A program made the translations under genes and the position numbers. From Cochliopodium minus (Eukaryota > Discosea > Himatismenida > Cochliopodiidae), in contig JAMYWO010000049.1 of assembly GCA_024220525.1 (NCBI GenBank), forward strand, positions 65,534 to 129,533: 64,000 nt of DNA, read 5' to 3'. The notes beneath the pieces are model-generated. The model saw only the letters and a program-made list of their open reading frames with translations, did no database searches and was not told the origin of the DNA. Of the stretch, positions 1 through 11,668 are shown one piece after another (position 1 is the first letter of the stretch; each line of letters begins with the position of its first letter).

Positions 1-1422
1 TGAAGAGTATGGAATGGTGAACATTAAAAATTTGTTTTTTTTTTAAAAAAAAATTAAGAAATTTGTTTGTTTTTGTTTAGGATATAATTGGAGGTTTTCA
101 ATTTTTTTTTATTTTTTTATTTTATTTTTTTTAACTTTTTTTATTAAAGATTTATTGTATGGGGCTGTTGGATGGACTGATTGGAATTTGTTATTAGACA
201 TGCAAGGTAAAGAAATATTTTTTTAAAAAATTTTGATTGTTCAAATTAAATTATTTAATACGAAAAATAGGAGGACCTAACCATGTTGAAAACTTGTATA
301 AATAAAATAGATTTGAATTAATAAAAATTTTTTTTAATTTTTTTTTTTGTAAAACAAAAAGTTGCGATAGTCCTATCTTGGTAGATACAAGCAATCAAAA
401 GGTGGAAGTGCAACCAAAATATTATTACATGGGGTATAATATTTTTTTCAGATATTTTTTTAAACAGATTTAATCATTATTTAAATAAAAAACAGGCAAA
501 TCTCAAAGTTTGTTGTTCCTGGTTCAATCAGAGTCCAAACAATTAATTTTTTGAATTCAAAGAATATTATTCCTATTGATGGACAGAATTATGAAGGAGA
601 GAATGTTCAGCTCTCTTACTGCGGAAGTGAAATTTCTTCTCAGAAATGGAGTTACAACTCTTTCACCAAACACATCTACTTGGAAGAAACCGATCTATGT
701 TTAGATGATTCAAAGTTCAACGAGACAAACAACCCAAATGTAGTTGTATGGTAAAATTATTTTTATGCTAAATTTTATGCAGATTTTTATATTAAAAATT
801 TTTATTTTTATTTTTTTAAATTTTTTAGATTTTATTCAAATTTTTTATTTGTTTATTTTTTAATAATAAATTTAATCAGATTTTATTAATATTTTTGATT
901 TTTTGATTTTTTTGTTTTTTTATTTTTCTGTAATATTATAATTTTATTTATTTTTTGATTTTATTTATTTTTTATTTGTTTATTTTTTTGATTTTAAATA
1001 GGAAATGTAGTTTGTTAGATTCCAAAAACCAAAAATGGTATTTCATTTCTGGCAACAGACTCCAAAACGAAAACTCCAACCTTTGTCTCACCATAGATGA
1101 TTACATCGATCAATCAGGAGCCAATGTAGTCCAAAAGCCTTGTGATGAGAATGATGTTCGCCAAAAGTGGAGATGGAGCAGCAATGGATCCAATCAGATC
1201 CAATCTTTTTTGCCTCCTTTGGACAACAACTCTTTGTGCTTGCAAGTTGGAAGATTATCATTGTATACTGTATCTTTTGTTACTCCTGTTGGTGATAACA
1301 TTTTGATTGCTCAGAACACTGCATCTTATCCTGTCAACTTCAAATTTCAAGATGACAATTATCCTGCATATGCTGCCAATATTACTTTGCCCAATAATTC
1401 GATCACTACCTTTATATTTTGA
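1..1422 (+). CDS. Glucosylceramidase (GH30) with inserted R-type lectin domain, 3' part
   Basis: Hydrolyses glucosylceramide, normally in the lysosome. The window opens inside the gene. Visible exons are about 1-16, 81-93, 150-206, 271-295, 362-433, 496-750 and 1002-1422, all GT-AG. The joined protein shows the GH30 signature VGWTDWN, then GGPN, then a DSPILVD stretch, matching the end of the (beta/alpha)8 barrel and the start of the C-terminal beta-sandwich of human GBA. After PGSIRVQ, three QKW-type repeats with CL motifs (about 560-1240) mark a beta-trefoil R-type lectin. The last strands of the GH30 sandwich follow and end at TGA. The lectin therefore sits inside the GH30 C-terminal domain rather than after it. 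The catalytic glutamates lie upstream and are not seen. Family assignment is firm; the lectin's ligand is unknown. Confidence 0.88.
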
Positions 1423-1592
1423 ACAAAAAAAAAAAATAGATATACCCCTTTTTATAAAATTGTTTATAATTTCTATTATGTATTCATATAAGCATTATAT
1501 TGCTTTATTTCAAATGTGATTATGAAGATGTGAAAAAAAAAAAAATATAAAAAAATAGAAGATCATTTTTTCTTTAAAGATCAATTGAAGAA

Positions 1593-4500
1593 ATGTCATG
1601 GGAAGATATCTATAAAATGTGCATGAGTGTACCCAAAGTCAAAGAAGTGGTGGAATTGATTGATGAAATCAATTTTGATATGAACAAGCCAAAGGAAGAA
1701 TTCGATTTGCAATCCATCCAAGAGAAATTGGTCAATATAGAAAAGAAATTCACCAATTGTGGAGCATCTCAACCTATGGTGATTTATCTCAATAGCAGAT
1801 TTTTCTACGAATTGGGAAGATTCAAGAAAGCTATGGATCCATTATCCTCTCAAAAATTCTTTGAAGATTCGATAAATATAGCCTCATATCTCAAAGATAC
1901 AAAGATGATCCAATATATCAAATTAGAGTTAGCAGAATTGTATATGTTGAAGAAAGAAAAGAATTTCACAAAATTTGCTTACGAATTAGCCAAAGAGTTT
2001 GAACAATCAAAGGATCTCTTCAGACATGCCAGATTATTGTGCATCTTCGCTCAATATTGGCTCAGAGATGAATCACAGAGCGCAGAATTCGCAACCAGAA
2101 GGGCCTGCTCTCAATTCAGTTTGGCAATAAACAAATTGAAGAATGCAACAGGATATGATCAATATTTCTTGAAGATATTCTCCGAACAAAAAGATAAAAA
2201 AGAACAAAAGGTATTTCAAATTGAAAAAGAATAAATTAATATATTGGATTCAATAGAGTCTGATCTATTCAAAATATCTTGAGATAAAAAAATTTATTTT
2301 TATATACTATTTTTTAAACATGATAATTGGTTTGTGGGAGAATTCAAGATTAAAGAATTTTTTTGAAATTAATTAATGTTTCCAAATTGATACAGAAAAT
2401 CATTACATACAAAAGATTTTCAATTTATCTTAAAATAAACTTTTAATCCTACTTAATTTAAAACGAATTTGCTTTACAAATAATCCTCAAACATCTTCAA
2501 AGAAAATCTAAAAAAAAAATTTCAAAATTTAATTAAATAATAGGTTGAAATACAAGAAAATGAGAAGCAAGACAGTGAAGAAAACAAAGAATCTACAAAA
2601 GAAATAAGCAAGGAGGATGATTACTCTTCTCTTCTCAAGAACAAGACCAAAGAGCAGAAAAACCACATCAGTTGGTTGTTGAACATCTTGATTGTCAACG
2701 CAGAGCTCAAAATGTCTTTAAAGGAGTATGCTGATGCGATCGATATTCTTAGAGAAGGTAAATTAATTGCAATGAACGAATCTAGGTAAACTCTTTTTAA
2801 AATCTAAGATGTTAGAGAATGTTTACTTACTTTGATCTATTTAAATATTTATTTCTTTAAGAGTTTATTTTATTCTATTAAATTTTTTTTTATTTTTATA
2901 TTTTTATATTTTTTATTATTTTTTTATTTTTTTAAATTATTTTAAAATTTTAACATTTGTTTATTATGTTTTATATTTATTGATCTTTAGATTAAACAAG
3001 CACATACAAATGATTGGAAAGATGGCGGACATTTACTTCAACTGCTCAGAATGGGAGACTTGCATGGAATGCTACCTCGACTGCATAAAAGCACTAGGAG
3101 ACAAGAAGGAGCACAACCCGCAATTATCCATCCTCTACGCAAACGTAGGAGTTTGTCTCAAAAACTTGAAAAGATACGACGAATCTGTTGAATACAAAAA
3201 ACAAGCTTTTGAAAGAATGGTCACTGTGGAGGACAAGTTCGAAATTTTGGTGCAGATGGGAGAACTTTTCATTTACACTGATGTCAATTCTCACAAGGCC
3301 AAGAAGGCTATGGACTATTTCTCGCAAGCTAGAAAGTTATTGGAAGAGCCACACAAAGTCATTGAGTCCGAAATTGTAAAACAAAAATTTTTTTTTTTAA
3401 TCATTAATGAAATAATTTTGTATTTTTATCAAAATAATTTTCCAGTTATTTTCATTTTTTTTATTTTTTATTTTTTTATTATTTATTTTTATTTTTATTT
3501 TTTATTTTTATTTTTATTTTTTATTTTTTATTTTTTATTTTTTATTTTTTATTTTTTTCTTTTTTAATTTTTAATTTAATTTTTTATTTTATTTTAATTT
3601 ATTTTTAAAAGGCAAAATTGGATCTTGGAGTTGCTATTGCTACTTATATGATGAAGAACTATGAAGATTCCATAAAACTTTTTGAAGACACTATCCCCAA
3701 ATTGGAGCCTCAACAAAAAGCATCATCCAACTATTATTTGTCCATGATGTACCACGAGAGGGGCAACATGGATCAAGCAATAGAATGTGTTTTGAAAGGA
3801 TTAACTGATTTGGCTCCTAATTTATACTCCAAGAGTGTTGTTTTGGAAAGATTGTAATTTTTTATTTTTATTTAAAGAATTTTTTTAATTCTTATTTTTA
3901 ATATTATTTATTTATTGTTTTTTTATTTTTTATTTTATTTTTTTTTTATTTCATTAATTTTTATCTTATTTTTTTTTTCTTAATTTTTATTAGGTATGAA
4001 GGAAAACGTCACCAACTCTTATCAAAGTTATTACAGCTTTATTACGAAAAAAAAGGTAAATTTTTCTTGTATTATTTTTTTCTTTCAAAAATTTTATTTT
4101 ATTTTATTTTTTTATTCTATTTTTTTTAAAAAAAGACTTTACAAGTGCACTGGTTGCTGTTGAAAAATATAGAGCTTTAAATTTGATTTCCATTTTGAAA
4201 CTTGATGGTAGTCCAATGTCAAGCATAGGTCCATATCCCAAACTCGCCAACTTTTTGGCTCTCACAGGACTCAACTTTATCGAATATTTCGTTTCTTTGG
4301 AGTTTATCAAAGTTGACAAAGCCAATGTTGTACAAGAGGAAGTGAACGATAAAGAAGACATTGACGAAAAAGAAGAAAAAGTTGGTAAAAAATTTTTTTT
4401 TTTATTGATTTTAAATTTCAAATTATTAGATTTTTTTATTATTTTTTTTATTATTTTATTATTTTATTATTTTATTATTTTATTAATTTTCTTCAAAATT

Positions 4501-6994
4501 TTTTGAATTTACGTTCAAACTTTTTAGTTTTTTCTTTAAATAAGTTTTTAAATTATTTTTTTTTTTATTTCATTTTTAGTAATTTACTTTAATTTTTTTG
4601 GATTTTCATTCCAACTTTTTATATTTTTATTTAAATATAATTTTTTTTCGATTTTTTTTGTTTCAAGAAACCTTTGAAACTGAATTTGAGAAAAGAGAGT
4701 TTTTGTATGTTTTTGTCGTTTCTACTTCTGGCAACATAAAATGTTTGAGATTCGATGTAGAAAAAGAGTTGAAAGAACAAGGTTTCGAAGAGAAAAAGGT
4801 GGGAGACGCAGTGTTCAGCTTGAGAAAGAACTTGGGAATTGTTGATGATGAAAAGGAATCTCACTTGCTCGAATCTAAAATTTCTTCTGTTGCTGAATTG
4901 AAAGTGGACAAAGAAAATCTCGAAAAAGCAAACAAATATTTGAAATTTTTTTATAATGGTAAGTTTTTCATTTTGTTTATTTTTTAATATTTTTATTTCT
5001 TAAATTGTTATTTTTTATATTTATTTTTGATTGATTTTAATAATTTTTGACTTCAATATTTTGGTTTTTATTTGATTTTATTTTAATTTTCGTTTGTAAA
5101 TTTATTGTTTTGTTTTATTTTTGATTTTTTATTTTAATATTTTTGATTTTTTGATTTCAATTTTCGTTTGTAAAATTTTTGTTTTTTTTTTTCTTTTGTG
5201 ATTATTTTTTTTTATTTTTATTTTTATTTTCATTCAAGTTTTGATCGGACCTGTTTTGCCTTTTATTGAGAGTGAAGATTTGGTAATTGCTCCTACCAAA
5301 GATCTCTTCCTCATTCCTTTCTCTTGCCTCGAAGACAAAAACGGAGAAGCATTCGTCTCTCAACCATACAACATTTCAATAACACCATCTCGTAAAAATT
5401 TTTTTTAAATTAAAATTTTATTCGATCTTTAATTCATTTTTACATTTTTTTTTTTAAATTTATTTTATTTTCTTTTATTCATTTTTAATAACTTTTTAAT
5501 ATTATTTTTTTAAAATTGATGTTTAAAATTTTATTCGATCTTTAATTCATTTTTACATTTTTTTTTTTTGAAATTTATTTTATTTTTTCATTTTTTTTTT
5601 ATATTTTAAATTTAATTTAATTTTGTTTTTTTAAATTTAATTTGGTTTTTTTTTTCTTCAATTAATCAAATTTATTTTCTTTTATTTTTCAATTAGTTTC
5701 TGCTTTAATTGCTATTAGAGAATGTAACTTGAGCCCTACAAGAGAACCAGAAAACAAAGCATTCATTTTGTCCAGCCCTTCTCCTATGGCCTCTTTGACC
5801 AACTCCATCACCGATGGCACTCTTGGTTTGACCTCTCTTCCTACATACACCGAACATTGGAAAGAGGAACAAAGCAAAATTTTGGAGTCTTGGAATAACT
5901 CTCAAGTAGCTACCATTATATCTTCTACCGAAAAAGGTTATTTTCTTTCATTTATTCATTTAATTTAATTTTTTATTTATATTTTTCTTTTATATTTAAA
6001 TTTATATTTATCTTTTACTTTTTAATATTTTTTCATTTTTTCATTTGTTTATATTTTTATTTTTTTAATTTTTTTATTTTAAATTTTAGTTTTCAAAATT
6101 TTTAAACTTTATTTATTATTTATTCCTTTTATTTTTTATTTTTTAAATTATTTTTCTATTTTACATTTCTTTAATTTTTTATTTTTTCATTTTTTATAGA
6201 AATGATTCGACTTTTATTTGATATAGTTTTCAAATTTCAAAATTAATTATTTCTAAATTAATTATTTATTATAAAATTTTTCCTTTTTAAAATTAAGTTT
6301 AATTTTTTTTTTTTGGTTTTTTAGAATCAAGCACGGAATTTTTCTACAAAAACTATACCAAATGCAAGTATGTACATCTTAGCACCCACGTGGGAACAGA
6401 AGAAGTCAGCCCTTCTGTCGCTCACTATGGTAAAATCGCATTGGCCACCAACGAAGAAAGTTCAGTCAATGGTTGGATTTCTGCTCACTTGACTAATTAC
6501 CGTTTGCCATTTTGTTCTGAAGTTGTCTCTTTAAGTTCTGTTGTAACCCTTGCAGGAAAGATCAGAGGTATTTAAAAAATTTAATTTGCTTTTTTTTATA
6601 TTTTCTTTTAATTAGATTTTTATTTTTTTATTTTTTTTTTTTATTTAAATTAAAAATTGTTGAATAATTTCATGATTTTTTTTTAGGTGAAAACTTCTCG
6701 GAATCATTGCAATCATTCATTCGTTCAGGTTCCCAATCTGTCCTTTCCCCTCAATGCTCCTTCCCTAACCACTCGATCTCCTCCCTCTTCTCCCACTTCT
6801 ACAAGTTTTTAAGCAAATTCTCCGACAACAAAGCCAAAGCTTTGAGACTCGCAACTTTAGAGTTTAAGAAGGAGTTAGGTGACAGTTGTCCTTCCCCTGC
6901 TTTGTGGGGTTCCTTCCTTTTGTTCGGCAGCACTGATCCTTTCATTGAGAATCTTGGAATGTTGCCTGGTGTTTCTCAATACAACTTTCTTTAA
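1593..6994 (+). CDS. TPR-CHAT protein, probably catalytically inactive
   Basis: About twelve exons (roughly 1593-2210, 2544-2785, 2991-3375, 3612-3853, 3994-4055, 4136-4384, 4669-4958, 5239-5391, 5697-5936, 6325-6567, 6687-6994) join in frame. The N-terminal two thirds is helical TPR-like repeats (for example the stretches around 3000-3330 and 3620-3850). The C-terminal part has the CHAT (caspase/separase-like clan CD) fold signatures: VLIGP, a segment with LIPF, TPSLSALIAIRE, the His motif HLSTHVG, GKIRGENF and a terminal WGSFLLFGS. The catalytic histidine is kept, but the usual SAC(E)TG cysteine motif reads LSSVVTLAG, with valine where cysteine is expected (codon near 6540-6542). I infer a pseudoprotease acting as scaffold or sensor. 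The start is the first ATG after the upstream gene, 170 bp away. Confidence 0.82.
5400..5572. repeat. Tandem duplication inside a CHAT-gene intron
   Basis: A segment starting AATTTTATTCGATCTTTAAT and running into a T-tract occurs at about 5412 and again at about 5528, so roughly 115 bp of intron has been duplicated in tandem with few differences. Confidence 0.75.
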
Positions 6995-7231
6995 AAAAAA
7001 AAATCAAAAAGTGTTGTTATTAATTTATTAATTTAGAAATTAAAATTTGAATATTTAATTTTTTTTATTTATTTTTTTATTTGATATTATTATTGTGATA
7101 TTATAAATAATAAAAAATAGTTCAATAATATTTTTATAGATTACCTTTAAAGTGATAATTGTGATAAGGAATTGAATACTTTAATATCTTTTTTTCATAT
7201 AAGGTAATAAATTTAAATTTAAAAAAAAAAA

Positions 7232-9830
7232 ATGCTTATCAACAATATAATTTCATATGGATCTTCAAATTATCAACAACTTTTTATCAAAGACAATAAA
7301 ATTTATGGATGGAAAGACAATGGAATAGAATTGAGGGACAAAGAGATTAATTTCATTGAACCTCATCAAATAAAGAGGATGGCAGTAGCAAATGGATTCA
7401 TGGTAAAAAAGGGAAGATTATGGAAGGATATGGGATGTTATAATCACAAAATTAATGATTATACGAAGCACATTTTACTCATTTTTTGAAATTATAATTA
7501 TAATTTTTATTATATAGTTTATATTGTCCAAAGAAGAATATGGAGGAAAATTATACAGCAGTGGATCCAATACATTTGGAGGTAAATAATTTCAATTTAA
7601 AAATAAAAAATTATTTATTTTTTTTATTTTTAAAATTAATAATAAAAAAAAAAGCTATTGGACACAGGAATAATGGTTTCTCGCAAGTGGAAGTAGTTAA
7701 TACACTCGACTGTGAACCCTTCACTATCACCAACGTTTCAGGAGGAGATTATCACTCTATCCTCTCCACCGACAGAGAAGATGGTCTAATGTTCGGATGC
7801 GGGTACAAAAAAATTTCAAAAGTTGTTAAATATTTTTTTTATAATTTATTTTTTTTATTCGTACAAGATACAATCCGTAAATTTTTTTTTTTTTTTTTTT
7901 TAAAAAAAGAAATTTTAAAAAAAACAATGTTAAAAGTTATGGTCAGTTAGGATTTGAAAGTGAAAATATTTTTTCTTTCAGATCTTTTAAAATAGGACAC
8001 AAAGTGGTCCAATTATCTTGTTCAGATTACAGGTAAAATAAATTATTCAAATTTAAATTTTTATTTTAAAATTAATTAAAAAGTACAATGATTATGGTCG
8101 AAGGAGGAAGAGTTTTTGTAAATTCAATTAAATTTTTATTTCCATAATTTTCTTAATTTGTTTATTTTTTCGTTTAAAAAGGTTTTGGGAGAAACAGTTA
8201 TGGTCAGTTAGGAATCACTCCACATATAATGGATGTTAAACGTAAAGATTTTTTTGGCTTTTTATTTTTCTTTTTTAATTTTTTTATACACATTTTTTAT
8301 TTTGATAATTTTTCAATTTCAATATTTTTATTTTTATTATTTTTATTATTTTTATTTTTATTTTTATTTTTATTTTTATTTTTACTTTAATTTTTTTTTT
8401 AATTTTAGAACCCACTGAAGTTATTTTGAAAGAAGAAATGGGAAATAGAGTAGCTTCTCTTTTGTTGGTGGGTATCATACCCTACTCTACAAAACGATAA
8501 TTTGTATTTTTGGGCATGTAAAAAAATAATCAAAAATAAAAATAAAAATATAAATAATAAAAAATAAATTAATGAAAATTAAAAAAAAAAAAATAATAAA
8601 AAAAAAATAAATAAAAAAAAAATTAAAAATTAAATAAAAAATAAATGTTTGAAAAAATAAATATAAATTAATGAAAATTAAAAATAAAAAAATAGTATTA
8701 AAAAAAAAAAAAATAAAATTAAAAAAATAAAAATAAAAAATAAAAAATAAAAAAATAAATGTTTGAAAAAATAAATTAATGAAAATTAAAAATAAAAAAA
8801 TAGTATTAAGAAAAAATAAAATAAAAAAATAAAAATTAAAAATTAAAAATAGAATTCTTATGGACAATGTGGATCAAACAAAAAGAACACCAACTTATTC
8901 CATACAAACATTCTTTCAAAGAAAAGTTGGTTCAAATTTCAATGGAGTCTTCCACACACTCTTTCTCTTCAACAATGGAGAAGTAAAGGGATGTGGGCAA
9001 GAGACAAGTTTGGTGGAATAAATAAAGAAATTATTGTACCCACTACCCTCTTTTGTGATGAAATCTCCTCCATTTCTTCTTCTAAGCAAGCCAATTTCTT
9101 ATTCATGAAAAATGGAGATATAAAAGTTTTGGTGAAAAAAAAATTTTGTTCTACATTTTTAAATTTAAATTATTTTAGAATTTTTTTTTATTTTAAATAA
9201 TTTTTAATAATTTTAATTTTTTTTTAAAAAAATTAATTTGGAATTTTAAATTTTTTAAATTGTTATAATTAAAATAATTTTGAAATTCTTTTTTTTAAAT
9301 TAATTTGGATTATTTAAGAATTTCATTTTTTTCATTTTTTTAATTGTTACAATTTTTTTTTGTTAACTTTTTTAAATCATTTTTTTTTTTAATAAAGGTG
9401 ATAATAGTAGAGGTGCTTGTGGCTTTAAAATTGGAGCAAAATTTATAGGAACACCCGCACTTCTTACCCAAAATGTTGATATGTTTGGAAATTTATATCA
9501 TAACACCCCCAAAATATGGTAAATTATTTATTCTCATTTTTATTTTTATATGATATTTTTGATCAAAAAAAAAATGCAGTCATTTTTATTTTAATTTTTA
9601 TTTTTCATTTTTTTATTTTTACTTTTTACTTTTTACTTTTTATTTTCATTTTTTTATTTTAAATTTTTTTTCTTTAAAGGTCTCCGAATTCTCATGGTGA
9701 GTTTGCTTTCAATGAAAGAAAAAAGATCGAGTTTGCTTTTCGCTGTTTGGTTTTCCTTAATCAGAAATTCAAGTTTAAAGTTCCCAAACCTCTAGTCTTT
9801 ATCATTATTAATTTTTACCTTACAAAATGA
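7232..9830 (+). CDS. RCC1-repeat protein with C-terminal WxxxH/PKxxxxII module, frameshifted
   Basis: Repeated motifs of the RCC1 beta-propeller type are visible through about nine exons: YSSGSNTFG, VSGGDYHS, YGQLG (twice), then GGYHTLLY, YGQCG and GACG. The protein ends with WSPNSH...KVPKPLVFIIINFYL and TGA at 9828-9830; this is the same C-terminal module seen in the neighbouring GLUG membrane proteins. The exons at about 8408-8520 and 8850-9135 cannot be read in one frame. At least four one-base shifts are needed (near 8460, 8493, 8940 and 8998; possibly another at the 9133 splice). They could be assembly errors or decay. RCC1 propellers commonly act as GTPase exchange factors or protein-binding platforms; no substrate can be assigned. 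Confidence 0.7.
8640..8830. repeat. Tandem duplication in an A-rich RCC1 intron
   Basis: Two near-identical copies of a roughly 60-bp unit containing ATAAATGTTTGAAAAAATAA and ending AAAAATAGTATTAA lie at about 8640-8703 and 8755-8808. The whole intron (about 8519-8850) is A-rich on this strand. Confidence 0.75.
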
Positions 9831-9948
9831 ATTTGTTTAAGTCGAAAATTTATTAAAATAATAATAAATTAAATAAAATAATTTAATTTAATTTGATCAC
9901 TTTGAAAAATAAGAAATAAAATTGAAAATTGCAACTTTTTTTTAAAAG

Positions 9949-10634
9949 AAAATTCCCCGAAGAATATGTTCCAACTGTTGTTTTAGAATACAGCAAGATA
10001 GTGGAGATCTCTTATAAAAGAATCAAGGTAAACTTTGTGAGCCTTGCTGGTCAGGATGATTATACTTCTTTGAGGAGTGTAAGTTTTATATTTTTAATTT
10101 TTTATTGAAATTTTTTTTTAATTTTAATTTTAATTTTGGGAAGATATCTTATCCAGGAACCAATTCTTTCATGTTGTGTTTTTCTTTGGTTAATAGATTA
10201 AGTTTTGAGCACATTCATGATTGGGTAAAAGGTGATTTTTTTATTTTTTACTTTTTTTTTATTCTTTAAATTTTTTTTAAAGAAATTTCAAATTTTGACA
10301 AAAAAATTCCATTCGTGTTGTGCGGATTGAAGAAAGATCTTAGAGAAAATCCAGGTGGGTGCCTAACAGAATATGATCTCATATCCACCGAAGAAGGAAC
10401 GCTACTTTCAAAAAAAATAGGAGCGTATGCTTATGTAGAAATTAGTTCACGCCAAAACATTGTAAAATTAATTTAAATATTAAATTTTATTTATTTTTTA
10501 AATTATTTATGATTTATTTTTTTTTAAAAAAGGGAATAGAAACAGTAATCCAAGAATTGATAAATTCTCATGTAAACAACAATAATAACAATAACGAAAA
10601 TGAAGAGGGAAAGAAAAAGTGTCAAATATTTTGA
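9949..10634 (+). pseudogene. Rho-type small GTPase lacking the P-loop exon
   Basis: Exons at about 9949-10080, 10143-10230, 10283-10460 and 10534-10634 encode a Rho-family sequence. Visible are the switch I motif EYVPTV with the conserved Thr, a degenerate switch II (SLAGQDD instead of DTAGQED), YPGTNSFMLCFSLV, G4 as GLKKDL, G5 as EISS, an Asn-rich linker and a C-terminal KKKCQIF CAAX box. The first exon with the P-loop (GxxxxGK[ST]) is not present between the preceding RCC1 stop (9830) and 9949. The Asp of DTAG is also lost. Either this is a 5'-truncated pseudogene, or a divergent GTP-independent Rho-like protein with an exon I cannot find. The Rho assignment itself is secure. It converges on the EF-hand gene with about 80 bp between stops. 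Confidence 0.65.
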
Positions 10635-10717
10635 AAAAATAAAAAATAAATAATTTTTATGAACAAAATATTAAATTTAATTTTTCCGTATTTTTTTTTG
10701 ATATTTTTGCTATTTTT

Positions 10718-11541
10718 TTAGTTTTTCTTCTCTTCTTGCTCATAAGTTTTTATACACCATTCTTTGAATTCTTCATAGCTTATCTCCCCGTTTTTGTCTT
10801 TGTCCACTGCTTCGAATAGATCATTGGTAAACTTACTAATGTCAGTCTTTTCTAATTTTACATTTTTCCTCATTTCTGATGAAAAATTTAAAAGTGAAAA
10901 TGAAATAATAATAAATAAAAAATATAATGAATTAAAAATTAAATCAAATTTTAAAATTTAAATAATAAAACTGTTTATATACCTTTTGGAAGATTTTTCA
11001 TCATTTGTGCTGCCATTTTCTTTTTTTTTAAATTAAATTTTTTAAATTATTTTATTAAAAATTTATTATTGTAGCTCGGAATCAAATTTTTTTTTAATTG
11101 TTGCAACCATTCATTGGATTTATTAATGTATATTTGAGATATCTAATTATATTCAAATCAATTTTTATTTTTTACCTTTCCCTCTTCTATTTCCTTCTTA
11201 TGCTTCTTTTGGAGGTAATTGTAGAAATCCTTGGCCAATCTGTTGAATTCTTTTCTCTCCAATGATGAATTATGATTCTTATCATAGCTTCATTGTTCGA
11301 TCATATGTTCAATATTATCATAATAAAAAAATAATTAAGTGAATATCTTTTACCTGCTGAATACTTTCTGGATAAATTGATTATAATAATCAATTATTTG
11401 AGCGAATAAGCATTAAATTAAGGTACCTTCATTAATAATTCATCTTCTGGTTTCTTGTATAAAAAATTATTGAGAAAATAAAAAAAAAAAGAAGAAAATT
11501 TGTATTTTTACTTGAAATGCTTTTCCCAATTCACTTCCCAT
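10718..11541 (-). CDS. Small EF-hand calcium-binding protein, possibly N-myristoylated
   Basis: Six short exons (about 11541-11512, 11478-11451, 11369-11355, 11288-11176, 11017-10982, 10877-10718) join to about 125 residues. Two EF-hand loops are visible: DKNHNSSLERKE and DKDKNGEISYEE; each has acidic or oxygen-bearing residues at positions 1, 3, 5 and 12. The N-terminus MGSELGKAF has Gly2 and Ser5/Lys7-like spacing compatible with N-myristoylation, though the Ser is at position 3, so this is only suggestive. The C-terminus is Lys/Glu-rich. The general family is calmodulin/calcineurin-B-like; no target is predictable. The start lies 128 bp downstream of the GLUG-A stop on the same strand. Confidence 0.75.
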
Positions 11542-11668
11542 AATTGATAAATTATTTTATCTAACAATCTAATTTTTTTTATTTATTTTTTTGAATTTTT
11601 TTTCACCAAATTGAAATAAAAGAATTTAAAAAAATCATTTAATTATTTAATTTTATTTGTTCAATCTT

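Noticed and set aside
8233-8867. Open frames rich in Phe/Tyr/Ile in T-rich or A-rich stretches (also 32856-33170 and 43330-43521)
   Set aside because: They are low-complexity introns read in a frame without stops; no composition or motif of real protein, and they lie between well-supported exons.
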